Shown here piece by piece: positions 8,332 to 16,390 of a stretch of 31,238 nt of DNA (positions within the stretch are counted from its first letter, which is position 1; the number at the start of each line of letters is the position of its first letter). The DNA is from a virus. The notes under the pieces are model-generated. The model worked only from the letters and a program-made list of their open reading frames with translations, had not been told where the DNA came from and made no database searches. A program made the position numbers and the translations under genes. The stretch spans positions 1 through 31,238 of IMG/VR virus record IMGVR_UViG_3300020165_000093. One strand, written 5' to 3'.

Positions 8332-11300
8332 ATGAGTAATATGTATATGACATACAAGACCTTCCAAGCCGCGGCAACCCTCGCCCATGTTGGTCTTAAA
8401 GAATACGACAAATACCAGAGTCAGCTTGAATCTGAATCGCAAACGCAAGAACTTTTAGGTGGGCCGTATGATTACCAAGGCCCTGCGCAAGCGGCCAACG
8501 TGCTCGCAAATCTTGAAGCAGCTAATCCTGCCGCTCAAATGGCTCAGCAAGTTTTAGATGAAGCGGCAGATCCTTCGCGTACACCGTCCTTTGTCGAGGA
8601 ACCGCCAGAAGCCTTTCCGGGTGTCACATCAGATGACGAATCCCAAGGCGGCTCTAATATAGAGGACCCAGAGGCCGCTGCAGCCGCTGCTGCAGGCGCA
8701 GAAGACGAAGAACCCGACGAGGTCCTTGTTGTCACAGCCCAAAGGGCTAAGCGTGATATAAGGCCCTTTCAGGACCAAGACTTCATCTTGATGCATGCAT
8801 ACAATTTGGTTCAGCTTAGAAACGAGAAAATGAATTTTGATCTTGACGAGGTGCCACCAGATAAATTAGAGGATGTAGACGGGGATAAAAAAGGAGATGA
8901 TGTGGCTCTTAATACAATCCGAGCCATAAAAGGCGCGCTGCCTTATGCATATCTATCAACTCCGTCTCACCCAAAAGAAGTAAACGCTGCCATACAGTGC
9001 ATAGGCGATCCAGCCGGATTTACCAACTATTTGAAAGCCACTCCAAACTTACAAAGACACCTCGATTTAACGACTGAAGATTTATCAAATCTAACAACCA
9101 AGATTCGACTGTACAAGCTATTTCAGAGAGAAGAAAGACCTTCAATTGTTGAGTTTGTTTTCGAAACATCAGGGATAGGCTCTTCGGAACTTGAAGAAAT
9201 GATAAAGTCTAAGGGTAAAAAAAGAGGCTATGGTGTAGGTATCAAGTCGTTTAATTTTGTTAATCAAAGTAAATTTATTCATCTAATCGATCGACAAGTG
9301 CATGCAGAATTGGTAATATACGCTGATTCTTTGGACTCGTTGTTAAAAACTAGAATTGGTTATTCGTCGGACCCCGACTTCAACCACCAGCTTGAGTATC
9401 GATTTACCGACTTGGCGCTCAGAAACAGACGCGCACCGGGCACTATATCTGGGGGTAGGTTAGGCTCTGTTAGCGATTTGACATTTCAAGTTATTGTTGA
9501 AGTCGGGGTTACTAAATCTGCTTCGAGCATACCGGGCCTTTCTGATGATAGCTCCACTATGTTAATGAAGCTCAATCCGAAAACCCACAATCTCAGCTTT
9601 AACATAGATGGATCTGTTGAATTAAAAATTGAATATAACGGTGTCATCGAAACAATTTTTGCCGAACCCGTACACTTTGATATTTTCAAAAATTATAAAA
9701 ATTTAGTTAATGAGTATGCGACTCAATTTGCTGCAATCGGATATCAAAATAGATGCGGCGGAAAAGATACTCAAAAAATTAAAACAGCCTTAAGCAGTAT
9801 AACCAACGAAAACAAATCAAAAAGAATGAGAATGTTAAATGATGGCTTGAGAGACAGAGGCAAAATATATTATATTAACATCCAGCCTGACGTCTTGAAA
9901 GCATGGAATAGTTTGTTTAACGATAAATCCCCAAACCAGACGGGCGAACCGTTGAAAGATGCTCTTCTTAACGAACAGCATCGCACTAGCGCACTTAAAG
10001 TTCTTCAAAGCGCACTTGGAGCAAAGGTTCCAACTGCGAGCGATGATGAACAAAATTCTTCGTCTCTGTCTTCAAATATTTCAAGTGTCGACACTAATCA
10101 AAAACAGGCTCAAGAAATGCAAAACGATATGGAGGAAAAACAACCCCCACAGTCAGCATTGCGTGATTGTGCGATTGATCCAAACTCAAACCAGATTGCT
10201 TTCTTCTATGCAAGCGATTTGATCAATTTAATATTAGAAAACATATCAGATACATATTCTTTGACTGAAATTGACAGGGCCACTACCGAAGCTCTGGACA
10301 TTGTTGGGGGTGTTGCTGATATTGACCCACAAGATAAATTAGGAACAGCTTTTCAATCAGCCGTACAAGTCTCACTTGGCAGGGGCCCTGATGACGCCGG
10401 CGAACAAATTGATAACAAAAGTTTTGAAGAGATGCTTGGTTTTAAAGAAAAGCAAGTTGCTTCGCTTGAACACTTTAAAAAACTAAGAATTGTTTTGGGC
10501 CCCATGTACATAGAAGATTATTTCTCTATGACGACCGGGTTGTGTAGTATAGGTGATATCCCTATCTCACTAAGACATTTTAATGAATGGTTATCCGGCG
10601 AAATGGATAAAAGGACCAGATACTCTTTAAATGACTTTTTGATTGATTTTATAAAAAAATATTTACCAACATATCTAAAAGGCAACCCAGAACTTAACGA
10701 TAAGGCATTATTAGGCAAGGACTACCTCTTCGGCAACCAAGGATTCTTGGGATATGGCAATAAGTTCAAGGAGGAAGGACTAGATACCGATCCCTTAACT
10801 CTTATGAGGAGAACTCACAGCAAAGCCGCCGGCCGGAAATCTTTGCAATATGAGTTAATTGAAAATGAGTATCGACCTTTGATAAATCTGCATTCAAACA
10901 TCATTTCAGCCGAAAGGAAAAAAGATGCTTACGATTATTTGGTCTTTTATCAATCTGACGCTCATTTTTCTATTTTGCCGCAAATAGGCACGTACCAACG
11001 TATAGCAACGCGATTCTACAAAGACCCAGCTCAGAATCAACTTTCCAAAAAAGGCATTGGTGCATATTTTCATGGTAGAGATCGGGGTATCGTTAAGGAC
11101 ATACAATATGCCAAAACAGATGCGCCGGGCTTAAAATCAGCCTTAGCGGCAGAAGCAGGTCTGAACAATCTAGACGGTCTGGAGCAGTTTAGGGAAGTTT
11201 TCAGTGCCAAGTTGACTACTTTTGCTAATTTTGAAGTATCTCCGGGCGACTATGTATTCATTGATCCTGAGAGCATTAACAGTTATTTAAGCAAAGAGAC

Positions 11301-11787
11301 TCGCGATAGTTTGGGAACAGCAGGAACACAGTTTATAGGAGTTGGAGGGTTCTTCACCGTAAGGGCGGTCAGCCATTTCTTCGAACAAGGCAAATTTGAA
11401 ACATCAATCGACACTATCTTCACGAAATCAGCTAATGCTCAGTATTCTATGTTTGAATTAGGCAAACAAAAAGAAGAAGAAGAGAAACAAAATAACGAAA
11501 TTAACAAAGAAGAGCAAGATAAAATACGGAAAGGCTGTAAATCAAGCCTACAACAGGTAGAAAGCACAGAAAATGCTACGCTAGCCCGGGCCAAGGACAG
11601 CGCATCGTCCATTGTGGGTGATTTTGCAGAGTTTGCCGAAGCTCTGTTCAAGGCTATTTTTGATAATTCAGATTCAGAAATCAGCGACAATGATCTTAGT
11701 TCGGTCGTTGGTAATTCGGAAACAAGTACCGGTAGCAGCCCGGATCAGGGCAATGAAAATGTTGCCAATAATGGCCCAGTAACATAG
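8332..11787 (+). CDS. Large virion protein, probable baseplate hub component
   Basis: A 1151-residue protein of the baseplate region. The first ~140 residues are low complexity, Ala/Glu/Ser-rich and likely disordered, including an Ala run and a DEVLVVTAQR segment. The centre is mixed alpha/beta, with a repeated theme of SIVEFVFETSG and YADSLDSLLKTRIGY. Near the C terminus, NFEVSPGDYVFIDPESI and GVGGFFTVRAVSHFFEQG, then TSIDTIF, resemble the end of phage hub proteins of the gp27 / Mu gp44 type, which close with a beta strand set after a 'process and threshold' loop. The tail after that is Glu/Ser-rich. TAAGGAAA lies before the ATG. No lysozyme or peptidase motif was seen. The hub assignment is moderate; a fusion of two structural proteins is possible. 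Confidence 0.55.
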   Translation: MSNMYMTYKTFQAAATLAHVGLKEYDKYQSQLESESQTQELLGGPYDYQGPAQAANVLANLEAANPAAQMAQQVLDEAADPSRTPSFVEEPPEAFPGVTSDDESQGGSNIEDPEAAAAAAAGAEDEEPDEVLVVTAQRAKRDIRPFQDQDFILMHAYNLVQLRNEKMNFDLDEVPPDKLEDVDGDKKGDDVALNTIRAIKGALPYAYLSTPSHPKEVNAAIQCIGDPAGFTNYLKATPNLQRHLDLTTEDLSNLTTKIRLYKLFQREERPSIVEFVFETSGIGSSELEEMIKSKGKKRGYGVGIKSFNFVNQSKFIHLIDRQVHAELVIYADSLDSLLKTRIGYSSDPDFNHQLEYRFTDLALRNRRAPGTISGGRLGSVSDLTFQVIVEVGVTKSASSIPGLSDDSSTMLMKLNPKTHNLSFNIDGSVELKIEYNGVIETIFAEPVHFDIFKNYKNLVNEYATQFAAIGYQNRCGGKDTQKIKTALSSITNENKSKRMRMLNDGLRDRGKIYYINIQPDVLKAWNSLFNDKSPNQTGEPLKDALLNEQHRTSALKVLQSALGAKVPTASDDEQNSSSLSSNISSVDTNQKQAQEMQNDMEEKQPPQSALRDCAIDPNSNQIAFFYASDLINLILENISDTYSLTEIDRATTEALDIVGGVADIDPQDKLGTAFQSAVQVSLGRGPDDAGEQIDNKSFEEMLGFKEKQVASLEHFKKLRIVLGPMYIEDYFSMTTGLCSIGDIPISLRHFNEWLSGEMDKRTRYSLNDFLIDFIKKYLPTYLKGNPELNDKALLGKDYLFGNQGFLGYGNKFKEEGLDTDPLTLMRRTHSKAAGRKSLQYELIENEYRPLINLHSNIISAERKKDAYDYLVFYQSDAHFSILPQIGTYQRIATRFYKDPAQNQLSKKGIGAYFHGRDRGIVKDIQYAKTDAPGLKSALAAEAGLNNLDGLEQFREVFSAKLTTFANFEVSPGDYVFIDPESINSYLSKETRDSLGTAGTQFIGVGGFFTVRAVSHFFEQGKFETSIDTIFTKSANAQYSMFELGKQKEEEEKQNNEINKEEQDKIRKGCKSSLQQVESTENATLARAKDSASSIVGDFAEFAEALFKAIFDNSDSEISDNDLSSVVGNSETSTGSSPDQGNENVANNGPVT

Positions 11788-11796
11788 GATAAATTC

Positions 11797-12990
11797 ATGA
11801 GCAAATTTTTTATTGAAAACGCGAGAGAGGGTTCCAAGAAACTTTTTAACAAAAAACAAATGTACAAGCTTGTTTCCAAATCGGACTATAGTAATCTAAT
11901 AGATTTCAATTTTGGGGAAAAGCGTTTGTATGGTAGAGTTGATAAGTATTATCAGCCCATAACCCCCATTGAAGGTTTCTTGCAACTTGTCGAACTTAAA
12001 GCCGGCACGCCTCAGCCAGTGAAGGTGTTCAACTTTGTCGCTGATGCATTTGCCGATCTACAAAACAGGTTTAAAATAAAAGTTGTAAGAAGCGAGATTA
12101 GCGCGGATGAAAAATTTCTTACCGACTTGGTGCCGGTTTCTGCCTATCAAGATCCCAAACAGATATATCAGAAGTATACTGATTCATTTATAATTGCCGT
12201 TGGCAACGTCATAGCTGACAACAATCTTAAATTTACTAATTTTAATGAGTTTATTAATGTAATAATGCCGTACATCAAGAACTTTTTAAAAGAAAATGTT
12301 GTTACATACCCGGCGTTTGTTAAAAGCAAAGAATGTCCTATGAGTATTAATGGCCTTGTTATAGAGATAGCGAATATCGACCCTAATGATGACAATTTAA
12401 AATATAATTCTTTCTACAAAAGTAAAAATTGGGACTTCTTCTTAAATGCTTGCAGTACGTATGGTTTTATGGTAGACTGCAATATGCCTAACAGAATTAT
12501 TGCTGATATTAACTCACCTTTCATGCAAGAAAAAATAGCTAACTATGCGCCGGCAATTAACTCAGCTAGTAAATTCACAAGCTATTGCTATGAACACGCA
12601 GCATTTTCTTACTATCAATCTTTTAAGACGTTTCTATACACAATTTATTCTGCGAATAGACCGAGAACTATCGTAACAACTACGAACAATAAATACGATG
12701 GAACAAGGTCGGTGATCAGAAAAGTAAAAAACTACAGCTATTCTGAATTTGTTTCTCAGATTGGCGATAATGAATTGTTTGAATTATATATGCAAATTAG
12801 ATTTATGGAAGAAGAAAGCCAGTTCTCGAAATATGAAAAAAAAGTCACTATCCGGGATAGCAAGAGAATGGCAGAGATAAACGGCGTTGATGATGGAATT
12901 TTAATTTTTGAGCTTTTACTAAACAAAACGTTTGACTATTCGGGTTCGTTAAGTTATATTAATAAAAGGCGAGACGAACTGAGGAAATAG
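11797..12990 (+). CDS. Unassigned protein, probably virion-associated
   Basis: I do not recognise this 397-residue protein. It starts 9 bases after the hub candidate and its stop shares a base with the start of the DNA polymerase gene, so it sits at the border of the tail and replication modules. It is rich in Lys, Asn, Tyr and Phe, with no signal peptide, no membrane segment and no nucleotide-binding loop. Notable segments are YPAFVKSKECPMSINGLVIE, the pair NACSTYGFMVDCNMPNR, and NGVDDGILIFELLL near the end. The first half reads as mixed alpha/beta and the second as mostly helical. Its position favours a baseplate or other structural role, but a terminal-protein-like or replication role cannot be excluded. 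The SD is weak (TAGGA). Confidence 0.5.
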   Translation: MSKFFIENAREGSKKLFNKKQMYKLVSKSDYSNLIDFNFGEKRLYGRVDKYYQPITPIEGFLQLVELKAGTPQPVKVFNFVADAFADLQNRFKIKVVRSEISADEKFLTDLVPVSAYQDPKQIYQKYTDSFIIAVGNVIADNNLKFTNFNEFINVIMPYIKNFLKENVVTYPAFVKSKECPMSINGLVIEIANIDPNDDNLKYNSFYKSKNWDFFLNACSTYGFMVDCNMPNRIIADINSPFMQEKIANYAPAINSASKFTSYCYEHAAFSYYQSFKTFLYTIYSANRPRTIVTTTNNKYDGTRSVIRKVKNYSYSEFVSQIGDNELFELYMQIRFMEEESQFSKYEKKVTIRDSKRMAEINGVDDGILIFELLLNKTFDYSGSLSYINKRRDELRK

Positions 12991-14192
12991 TGTATTTTCA
13001 AGCATTAGACGACAAAAAAGAGTGCGTCGGCATCTATCACGATGGCCGGCTTAATTTTGATGAGGATACGTTCCCCGATTGCTTATCTAGCATGAGAACG
13101 TGGAAGTACTCAGGATTCTTACAAGACGATTCGATTGAATACGGGTGGATGCGAACCGGCGGTAAAACATTAAAAAACTCTTGCCCCGAGAACCTGATTG
13201 GAGAACTGGTTAGGTTTGAGAAGAAAATGAATGCGTATAAAAAGTCATTTGAGATAGCGAAGATTAATTTTCGAGATCATTGCTTTTTCGACTTAGTGCC
13301 TCACGATTTTCTAGTCTCTTTCTTGGAGATGAAAAACCAAATAACACAACACGTTTTTGAGAATTATGAAAAGCCAGCTACATATGATCACTTGGTAGCG
13401 GTAGAAAAACTTCTGTATAAAATAAGGTATCAAAATCTGAACGTCAATGCGCAGGCCGCGCGCGCCCTGTTCACATCGTCAAGAAGCCGACAAGCAGCTC
13501 AAAAGATTCTTGCCGGCGCTAAACACATTGATTATAACATCTTTGGCACCAGAACGGGCCGCTTGTCTACATATCCGGGCTCTTTCCCGATCCTTACAAT
13601 GCAAAAGGATTTGCGGGCTTTAGTAAAGCCACACAACGATTGGTTTATCTCTCTTGATTACAACGGGGCAGAAGCACGTACGGTATTATCTCTTTTGGGA
13701 GAAAAGCAGCCCGCCGCAGATGTACACGAGTGGAATGTTATGAATGTGTTTAGAAACAAGGGAGTAGAATCTCGCGAGGCCGCGAAAACATTCTTCTTCT
13801 CTTGGCTGTATAACCCAGAATCTAACAAAATTCAAGAATCGTTTTACGATCGCGATGCACTATTAAAGAAGTACTACAATGATGGTCACGTTGAAACCGT
13901 TTTCGGTCGTAAAATCGAAGTAGATGCATACAAGGCGCTCAATTACATAGTGCAGAGTACAACTGCTGACTTGGTAAATGACCGCGCCGTCGCTATCGAC
14001 CAATTCTTGGACAATAAGCGTTCATTCGTATCACATATCGTGCATGATGAAATTGTACTTGACATTCCGGACGAAGAGAGGTATCTTATACCAGAGATTA
14101 AAGAAATCTTCTCTAACAACAAACTTGACAAGTTTGTCACTAACCTTAAGGCTGGCAGAGACTATATGGATATTGGGGTACTAAATCTATGA
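12990..14192 (+). CDS. Minimal family A DNA polymerase without proofreading domain
   Basis: A 400-residue protein carrying the polymerase domain of the Pol I family. Motif A is FISLDYNGAEAR, with Asp223 and Glu228. Motif B has Arg262, Lys266, Phe270 and Tyr274 in the exact spacing of the E. coli Pol I O-helix (R754, K758, F762, Y766). Motif C is His352-Asp353-Glu354. The TGRLSTYPG segment before motif A is also conserved. All key catalytic residues are present, so it should be an active polymerase. The N-terminal ~130 residues show no 3'-5' exonuclease motifs, and the spacing between motifs is shortened. The start is GTG at 12990, overlapping the previous TAG by one base, with GAGG five bases upstream. 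The 5' nuclease is a separate gene at 17826. Likely use: gap filling or primer replacement beside the DnaE replicase at 25766. Confidence 0.88.
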   Translation: MYFQALDDKKECVGIYHDGRLNFDEDTFPDCLSSMRTWKYSGFLQDDSIEYGWMRTGGKTLKNSCPENLIGELVRFEKKMNAYKKSFEIAKINFRDHCFFDLVPHDFLVSFLEMKNQITQHVFENYEKPATYDHLVAVEKLLYKIRYQNLNVNAQAARALFTSSRSRQAAQKILAGAKHIDYNIFGTRTGRLSTYPGSFPILTMQKDLRALVKPHNDWFISLDYNGAEARTVLSLLGEKQPAADVHEWNVMNVFRNKGVESREAAKTFFFSWLYNPESNKIQESFYDRDALLKKYYNDGHVETVFGRKIEVDAYKALNYIVQSTTADLVNDRAVAIDQFLDNKRSFVSHIVHDEIVLDIPDEERYLIPEIKEIFSNNKLDKFVTNLKAGRDYMDIGVLNL

Positions 14193-15049
14193 TTTCAATT
14201 GTGGGAATAGGAAACGCGGCTTCTGCAATCGCAGAGAACTTTAAGTCGCAGGGCAATAATTATAAAGTGTACCAGCTTGGCAGCAACTATAAAAACGCCA
14301 AGCATACTCGTGCACTTAGGAGCTATGACAAGCCAGAAAAGTATGAAGAGAATATTCCCGATTTGTCTAAGTTCTTCAAAGACTTAAATGATAAGGTGCA
14401 AGTATTTATCGTAGGTTCTTCCCACAGCTCAAGTTACGCGCTTGGCATTTTAGAACAAATAAAAGACAAAAACCTGGAAATTTTTTACATCAAGCCAGAT
14501 ATAGAATTGCTTACGGGCGTCCCAAAGCTGTTGGAAAATTTACTTTTTGGAGTGCTACAACAGTACGCGCGGTCAGGTCTGTTCAACTCGTTAACAATCT
14601 TGTCCAATCTGGAGATTGAAAACAGTATCACTGGGTTATCGATTAAGAATTACTACGAAAAGCTGAATCACACTATCTTTTCATGTGTGCATTATCTGAA
14701 TTTCTTCAGCCACACAGAGCCTGAGATTGGTCAAATGGCGAACCCATCCGAGATTAATAGAATCCGATCGATTGGTATCTTGAACGCCGAGACTTTATCA
14801 GAAAAGTGGCTCTTCAACCTTGACATCCCCCGCGAGACGTGTTATTATATATGCATCAATAAAGATAGATTAGAAGAAGAGGCGGGATTGCATAAGCAAA
14901 TAGTAGACATTTTAAAGAACAAGCCTAGAAATGCTTTTCGTAAGGTTTCCTACGGTATTTGGGAAACACACTTACATGACTTTGGGTTCTGCGTTACCCA
15001 CACAAACGCAATTCAAGAAAATACTCTTGACAAGCTAGAACAAGAGTGA
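14189..15049 (+). CDS. Divergent tubulin/FtsZ-like protein
   Basis: A 286-residue protein whose elements follow the tubulin/FtsZ fold in order. ISIVGIGNAASAIAE (Gly6, Gly8, Asn9) matches the FtsZ start, VIGVGGGGGNAVN. VFIVGSSHSSSYALGILEQI (Gly76-Ser82) sits where the GGGTGTG signature loop should be. SLTILSNLEIEN, then a helix with LNHTIF, corresponds to the IPN strand and central helix. NPSEINRI stands at the T7 loop (NVDFADV in FtsZ), and the C-terminal part follows the second FtsZ domain. The glycine signature loop is degenerate and the T7 acidic residue appears as Glu, so GTP hydrolysis may be altered or lost. It overlaps the polymerase stop as ATGA. Phage tubulins (PhuZ, TubZ) position DNA or replication centres; a similar role here is inference. 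Alternative: a Rossmann-like protein of unknown role. Confidence 0.6.
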   Translation: MISIVGIGNAASAIAENFKSQGNNYKVYQLGSNYKNAKHTRALRSYDKPEKYEENIPDLSKFFKDLNDKVQVFIVGSSHSSSYALGILEQIKDKNLEIFYIKPDIELLTGVPKLLENLLFGVLQQYARSGLFNSLTILSNLEIENSITGLSIKNYYEKLNHTIFSCVHYLNFFSHTEPEIGQMANPSEINRIRSIGILNAETLSEKWLFNLDIPRETCYYICINKDRLEEEAGLHKQIVDILKNKPRNAFRKVSYGIWETHLHDFGFCVTHTNAIQENTLDKLEQE

Positions 15050-15055
15050 TACATT
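15027..15055 (+). promoter_or_regulatory. Sigma70-type promoter for the single-strand binding protein gene
   Basis: TTGACA at 15027-15032 and TACATT at 15050-15055 are separated by exactly 17 bases. The -35 is perfect and the -10 matches four of six. The predicted start is near 15062, about 50 bases before the ssb ATG. The -35 and spacer lie within the end of the tubulin-like gene. Confidence 0.55.
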
Positions 15056-15057
15056 AG

Positions 15058-15078
15058 ATATCGAGGAAAGCTCGATAT
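15058..15078 (+). promoter_or_regulatory. Perfect 8-base inverted repeat before the ssb gene
   Basis: ATATCGAG at 15058-15065 and CTCGATAT at 15071-15078 are perfect complements around a 5-base centre GAAAG. The repeat straddles the predicted transcription start of the promoter at 15027-15055. It could be a DNA operator, or an RNA hairpin in transcripts that come from upstream. There is no T run, so it is not a typical terminator. Confidence 0.5.
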
Positions 15079-15111
15079 ACTTTACAACAACAAAACAAGG
15101 AGAAAAAACTA

Positions 15112-15888
15112 ATGTCAATCAATATGGAACTAATGAGAAAGAAACTTGCCACACTTCGTGGTGAGGATAAAGGCGACGGAAACTCGCCGTGGTTTAAGCC
15201 CGATGAGGGCGAACAAGTGGTTCGTATCGTACCAGCTAACGATGGCGACCCTTTGAAGGAAATGTTCTTCCACTATAACGTTGGAGATCACAAGGGCGGT
15301 ATTCCGTGCCCTAAGCGCAATTATGGTGAGCGCTGTCCAATTTGCGATTTTGCCTCTCAGCTTTGGCGAGAAGGAAGTGAGCAAAACGACGAAGAATCCA
15401 AAAAGCTTGCAAAGTCTCTCTTTGTACGCCAGCGCTATTTTTCACCGGTGGTCGTCCGCGGCCGCGAAGATGAAGGTGTGAAGGTCTATGGTTATGGAAA
15501 GAGAGCATACGAGTTGCTTCTCGGATACATTTTGGATCCAGAATATGGTGATATCACTGATACCCTTGAAGGAACTGACATTTCGTTGGTTTATACCAAG
15601 CCAACAACCCCGGGTGCATACCCACAAACAAGCCTAAAGATGCGCCGAAGCACATCTGCTCTTCTGGAGGACACCGAGGCCATCCCCGCCCTCCTAGACG
15701 GCATCCCCGATATTGACTCACTCTTTGAGCGTCTAACCCCCGAACAAATTGACGCCATCTTAGATGAGCAATTGGCGAGTGGTGCCTCTGCTGAGTCTCG
15801 CTCCACCGAGACAAGCAAGTATAATAATACTGAGCCAACCGTTAATCCAGTTGACGCAGCTTTTGATGAGTTGATGGCAACTAAGTAG
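15112..15888 (+). CDS. Single-stranded DNA-binding protein (T4 gp32-like)
   Basis: A 258-residue single-strand DNA-binding protein of the gp32 type, which coats ssDNA at forks and recruits recombinase and helicase. The basic N terminus (MRKKLATLR) suits cooperative self-contact. The core opens SPWFKPDEGEQVVRIVPAND. A zinc site is formed by Cys66, Cys75 and Cys78 (CPKRNYGERCPIC) with His54 or His60, close to the His-Cys3 arrangement of T4 gp32. The C terminus is acidic and flexible and ends DAAFDELMATK, the protein-interaction tail of this family. AAGGAGAAAAAACTA precedes the ATG. A promoter and an 8-base palindrome stand just upstream. A pseudoknot-like RNA element begins 12 bases after the stop. 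T4 gp32 represses its own translation through an mRNA pseudoknot, so this neighbour is notable. Confidence 0.9.
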   Translation: MSINMELMRKKLATLRGEDKGDGNSPWFKPDEGEQVVRIVPANDGDPLKEMFFHYNVGDHKGGIPCPKRNYGERCPICDFASQLWREGSEQNDEESKKLAKSLFVRQRYFSPVVVRGREDEGVKVYGYGKRAYELLLGYILDPEYGDITDTLEGTDISLVYTKPTTPGAYPQTSLKMRRSTSALLEDTEAIPALLDGIPDIDSLFERLTPEQIDAILDEQLASGASAESRSTETSKYNNTEPTVNPVDAAFDELMATK

Positions 15889-15900
15889 AGCTTGTTAGAT

Positions 15901-15932
15901 AGCCGCTGGCACCCCGGCTGAAATTGGGTGCC
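15901..15932 (+). promoter_or_regulatory. RNA pseudoknot element, copy 1 of 3
   Basis: Stem 1 pairs AGCCG (15901-15905) with CGGCT (15915-15919). Stem 2 pairs GGCACCC (15908-15914) with GGGTGCC (15926-15932). The order 1-2-1-2 makes an H-type pseudoknot with a 2-base first loop (CT) and a 6-base last loop (GAAATT). The AAGGAG of the next gene is at 15949-15954, 16 bases downstream. The same element recurs at 16222 and 16391 with compensating base changes. Confidence 0.75.
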
Positions 15933-15962
15933 GCATTATTCTATAAAGAAGGAGATTATATT

Positions 15963-16217
15963 ATGGAAAGGTTAAGAACATTGTTGGCCCGTTGGAAGGT
16001 CCAAGTTAGCGTTGTAGCAGGAGCACTTGTTATAGCCACAGCATATGGAACCTGCACGGTTGAGCCACCTGCGGATGAGGTAAGTGAAATTACTCCGACC
16101 GTTGAAACAGTGGAACAAGCCACCACCGTCGAGGTTTCCGCCACGACCTCTGTTGAAGAGGAAAATACCCCCACAACCACAACGGAAACCACTGCTACTG
16201 AAACAACAACTGAGTAG
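15963..16217 (+). CDS. Small membrane-anchored Thr/Glu-rich protein
   Basis: An 84-residue protein. The start is ATG at 15963, set by AAGGAG at 15949-15954; an in-frame TTG 39 bases upstream lies inside the pseudoknot element and has no site. After a basic N terminus (MERLRTLLARWK) comes one hydrophobic helix, VQVSVVAGALVIATAYGTC. The remaining ~55 residues are almost only Thr, Glu, Val, Ala, Ser and Pro and probably disordered. The layout predicts an N-in single-pass membrane protein with an exposed acidic tail. The Cys after YGT is not in a proper lipobox, so lipidation is doubtful. The family is unknown. Lying between ssb and uvsX beside another tiny lipoprotein, it may be an inserted gene acting at the host envelope, for example in superinfection exclusion; that is only inference. 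Confidence 0.6.
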   Translation: MERLRTLLARWKVQVSVVAGALVIATAYGTCTVEPPADEVSEITPTVETVEQATTVEVSATTSVEEENTPTTTTETTATETTTE

Positions 16218-16221
16218 CAAA

Positions 16222-16250
16222 GGCCGCTGGCAGACCGGTTAAAGTCTGCC
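16222..16250 (+). promoter_or_regulatory. RNA pseudoknot element, copy 2 of 3
   Basis: Stem 1 pairs GGCCG (16222-16226) with CGGTT (16236-16240), with two G-U pairs. Stem 2 pairs GGCAGAC (16229-16235) with GTCTGCC (16244-16250). The first loop is CT and the last loop is AAA. The AAGGAG of the lipoprotein gene starts 8 bases after the element (16259-16264). Relative to copy 1, both strands of stem 2 change together. Confidence 0.75.
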
Positions 16251-16269
16251 GCTATTTTAAGGAGACAAA

Positions 16270-16383
16270 ATGAGACTCGTTCTACCAGTCCTTGCCGCGA
16301 CCCTGTTAATGGGTTGTGGGGATAAGGATGAAGACACAGCGGCAGAAGACACCGCTAACTCTACTGACACAGCAGCAGAGTAA
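16270..16383 (+). CDS. Tiny lipoprotein (37 residues)
   Basis: A short gene starting at ATG 16270 with AAGGAGA five bases upstream and ending TAA at 16381-16383. The 37-residue product begins MRLVLPVLAATLLMGC: a short basic start, a hydrophobic stretch and a good lipobox (LMGC), so Cys16 should be lipidated and the mature protein would be only about 22 residues. The mature part, GDKDEDTAAEDTANSTDTAAE after the Cys, is highly acidic with repeated DTA units. A signal peptidase II substrate this small resembles phage lipoproteins that block receptors or exclude related phages, but no family was recognised. It has its own upstream copy of the RNA element, as do its two neighbours. The ribosome binding site and lipobox make it credible despite its length. 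Confidence 0.7.
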   Translation: MRLVLPVLAATLLMGCGDKDEDTAAEDTANSTDTAAE

Positions 16384-16390
16384 CAAAAAA

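Noticed and set aside
8700-8760. DEVLVVTAQR in the hub candidate resembles the plug start of TonB-dependent receptors
   Set aside because: It is a short match in a low-complexity region, with no barrel or plug domain after it.
15924-15963. Earlier TTG start for the 84-residue membrane protein
   Set aside because: It lies inside the pseudoknot stem and has no ribosome site; ATG 15963 has AAGGAG at 15949-15954.
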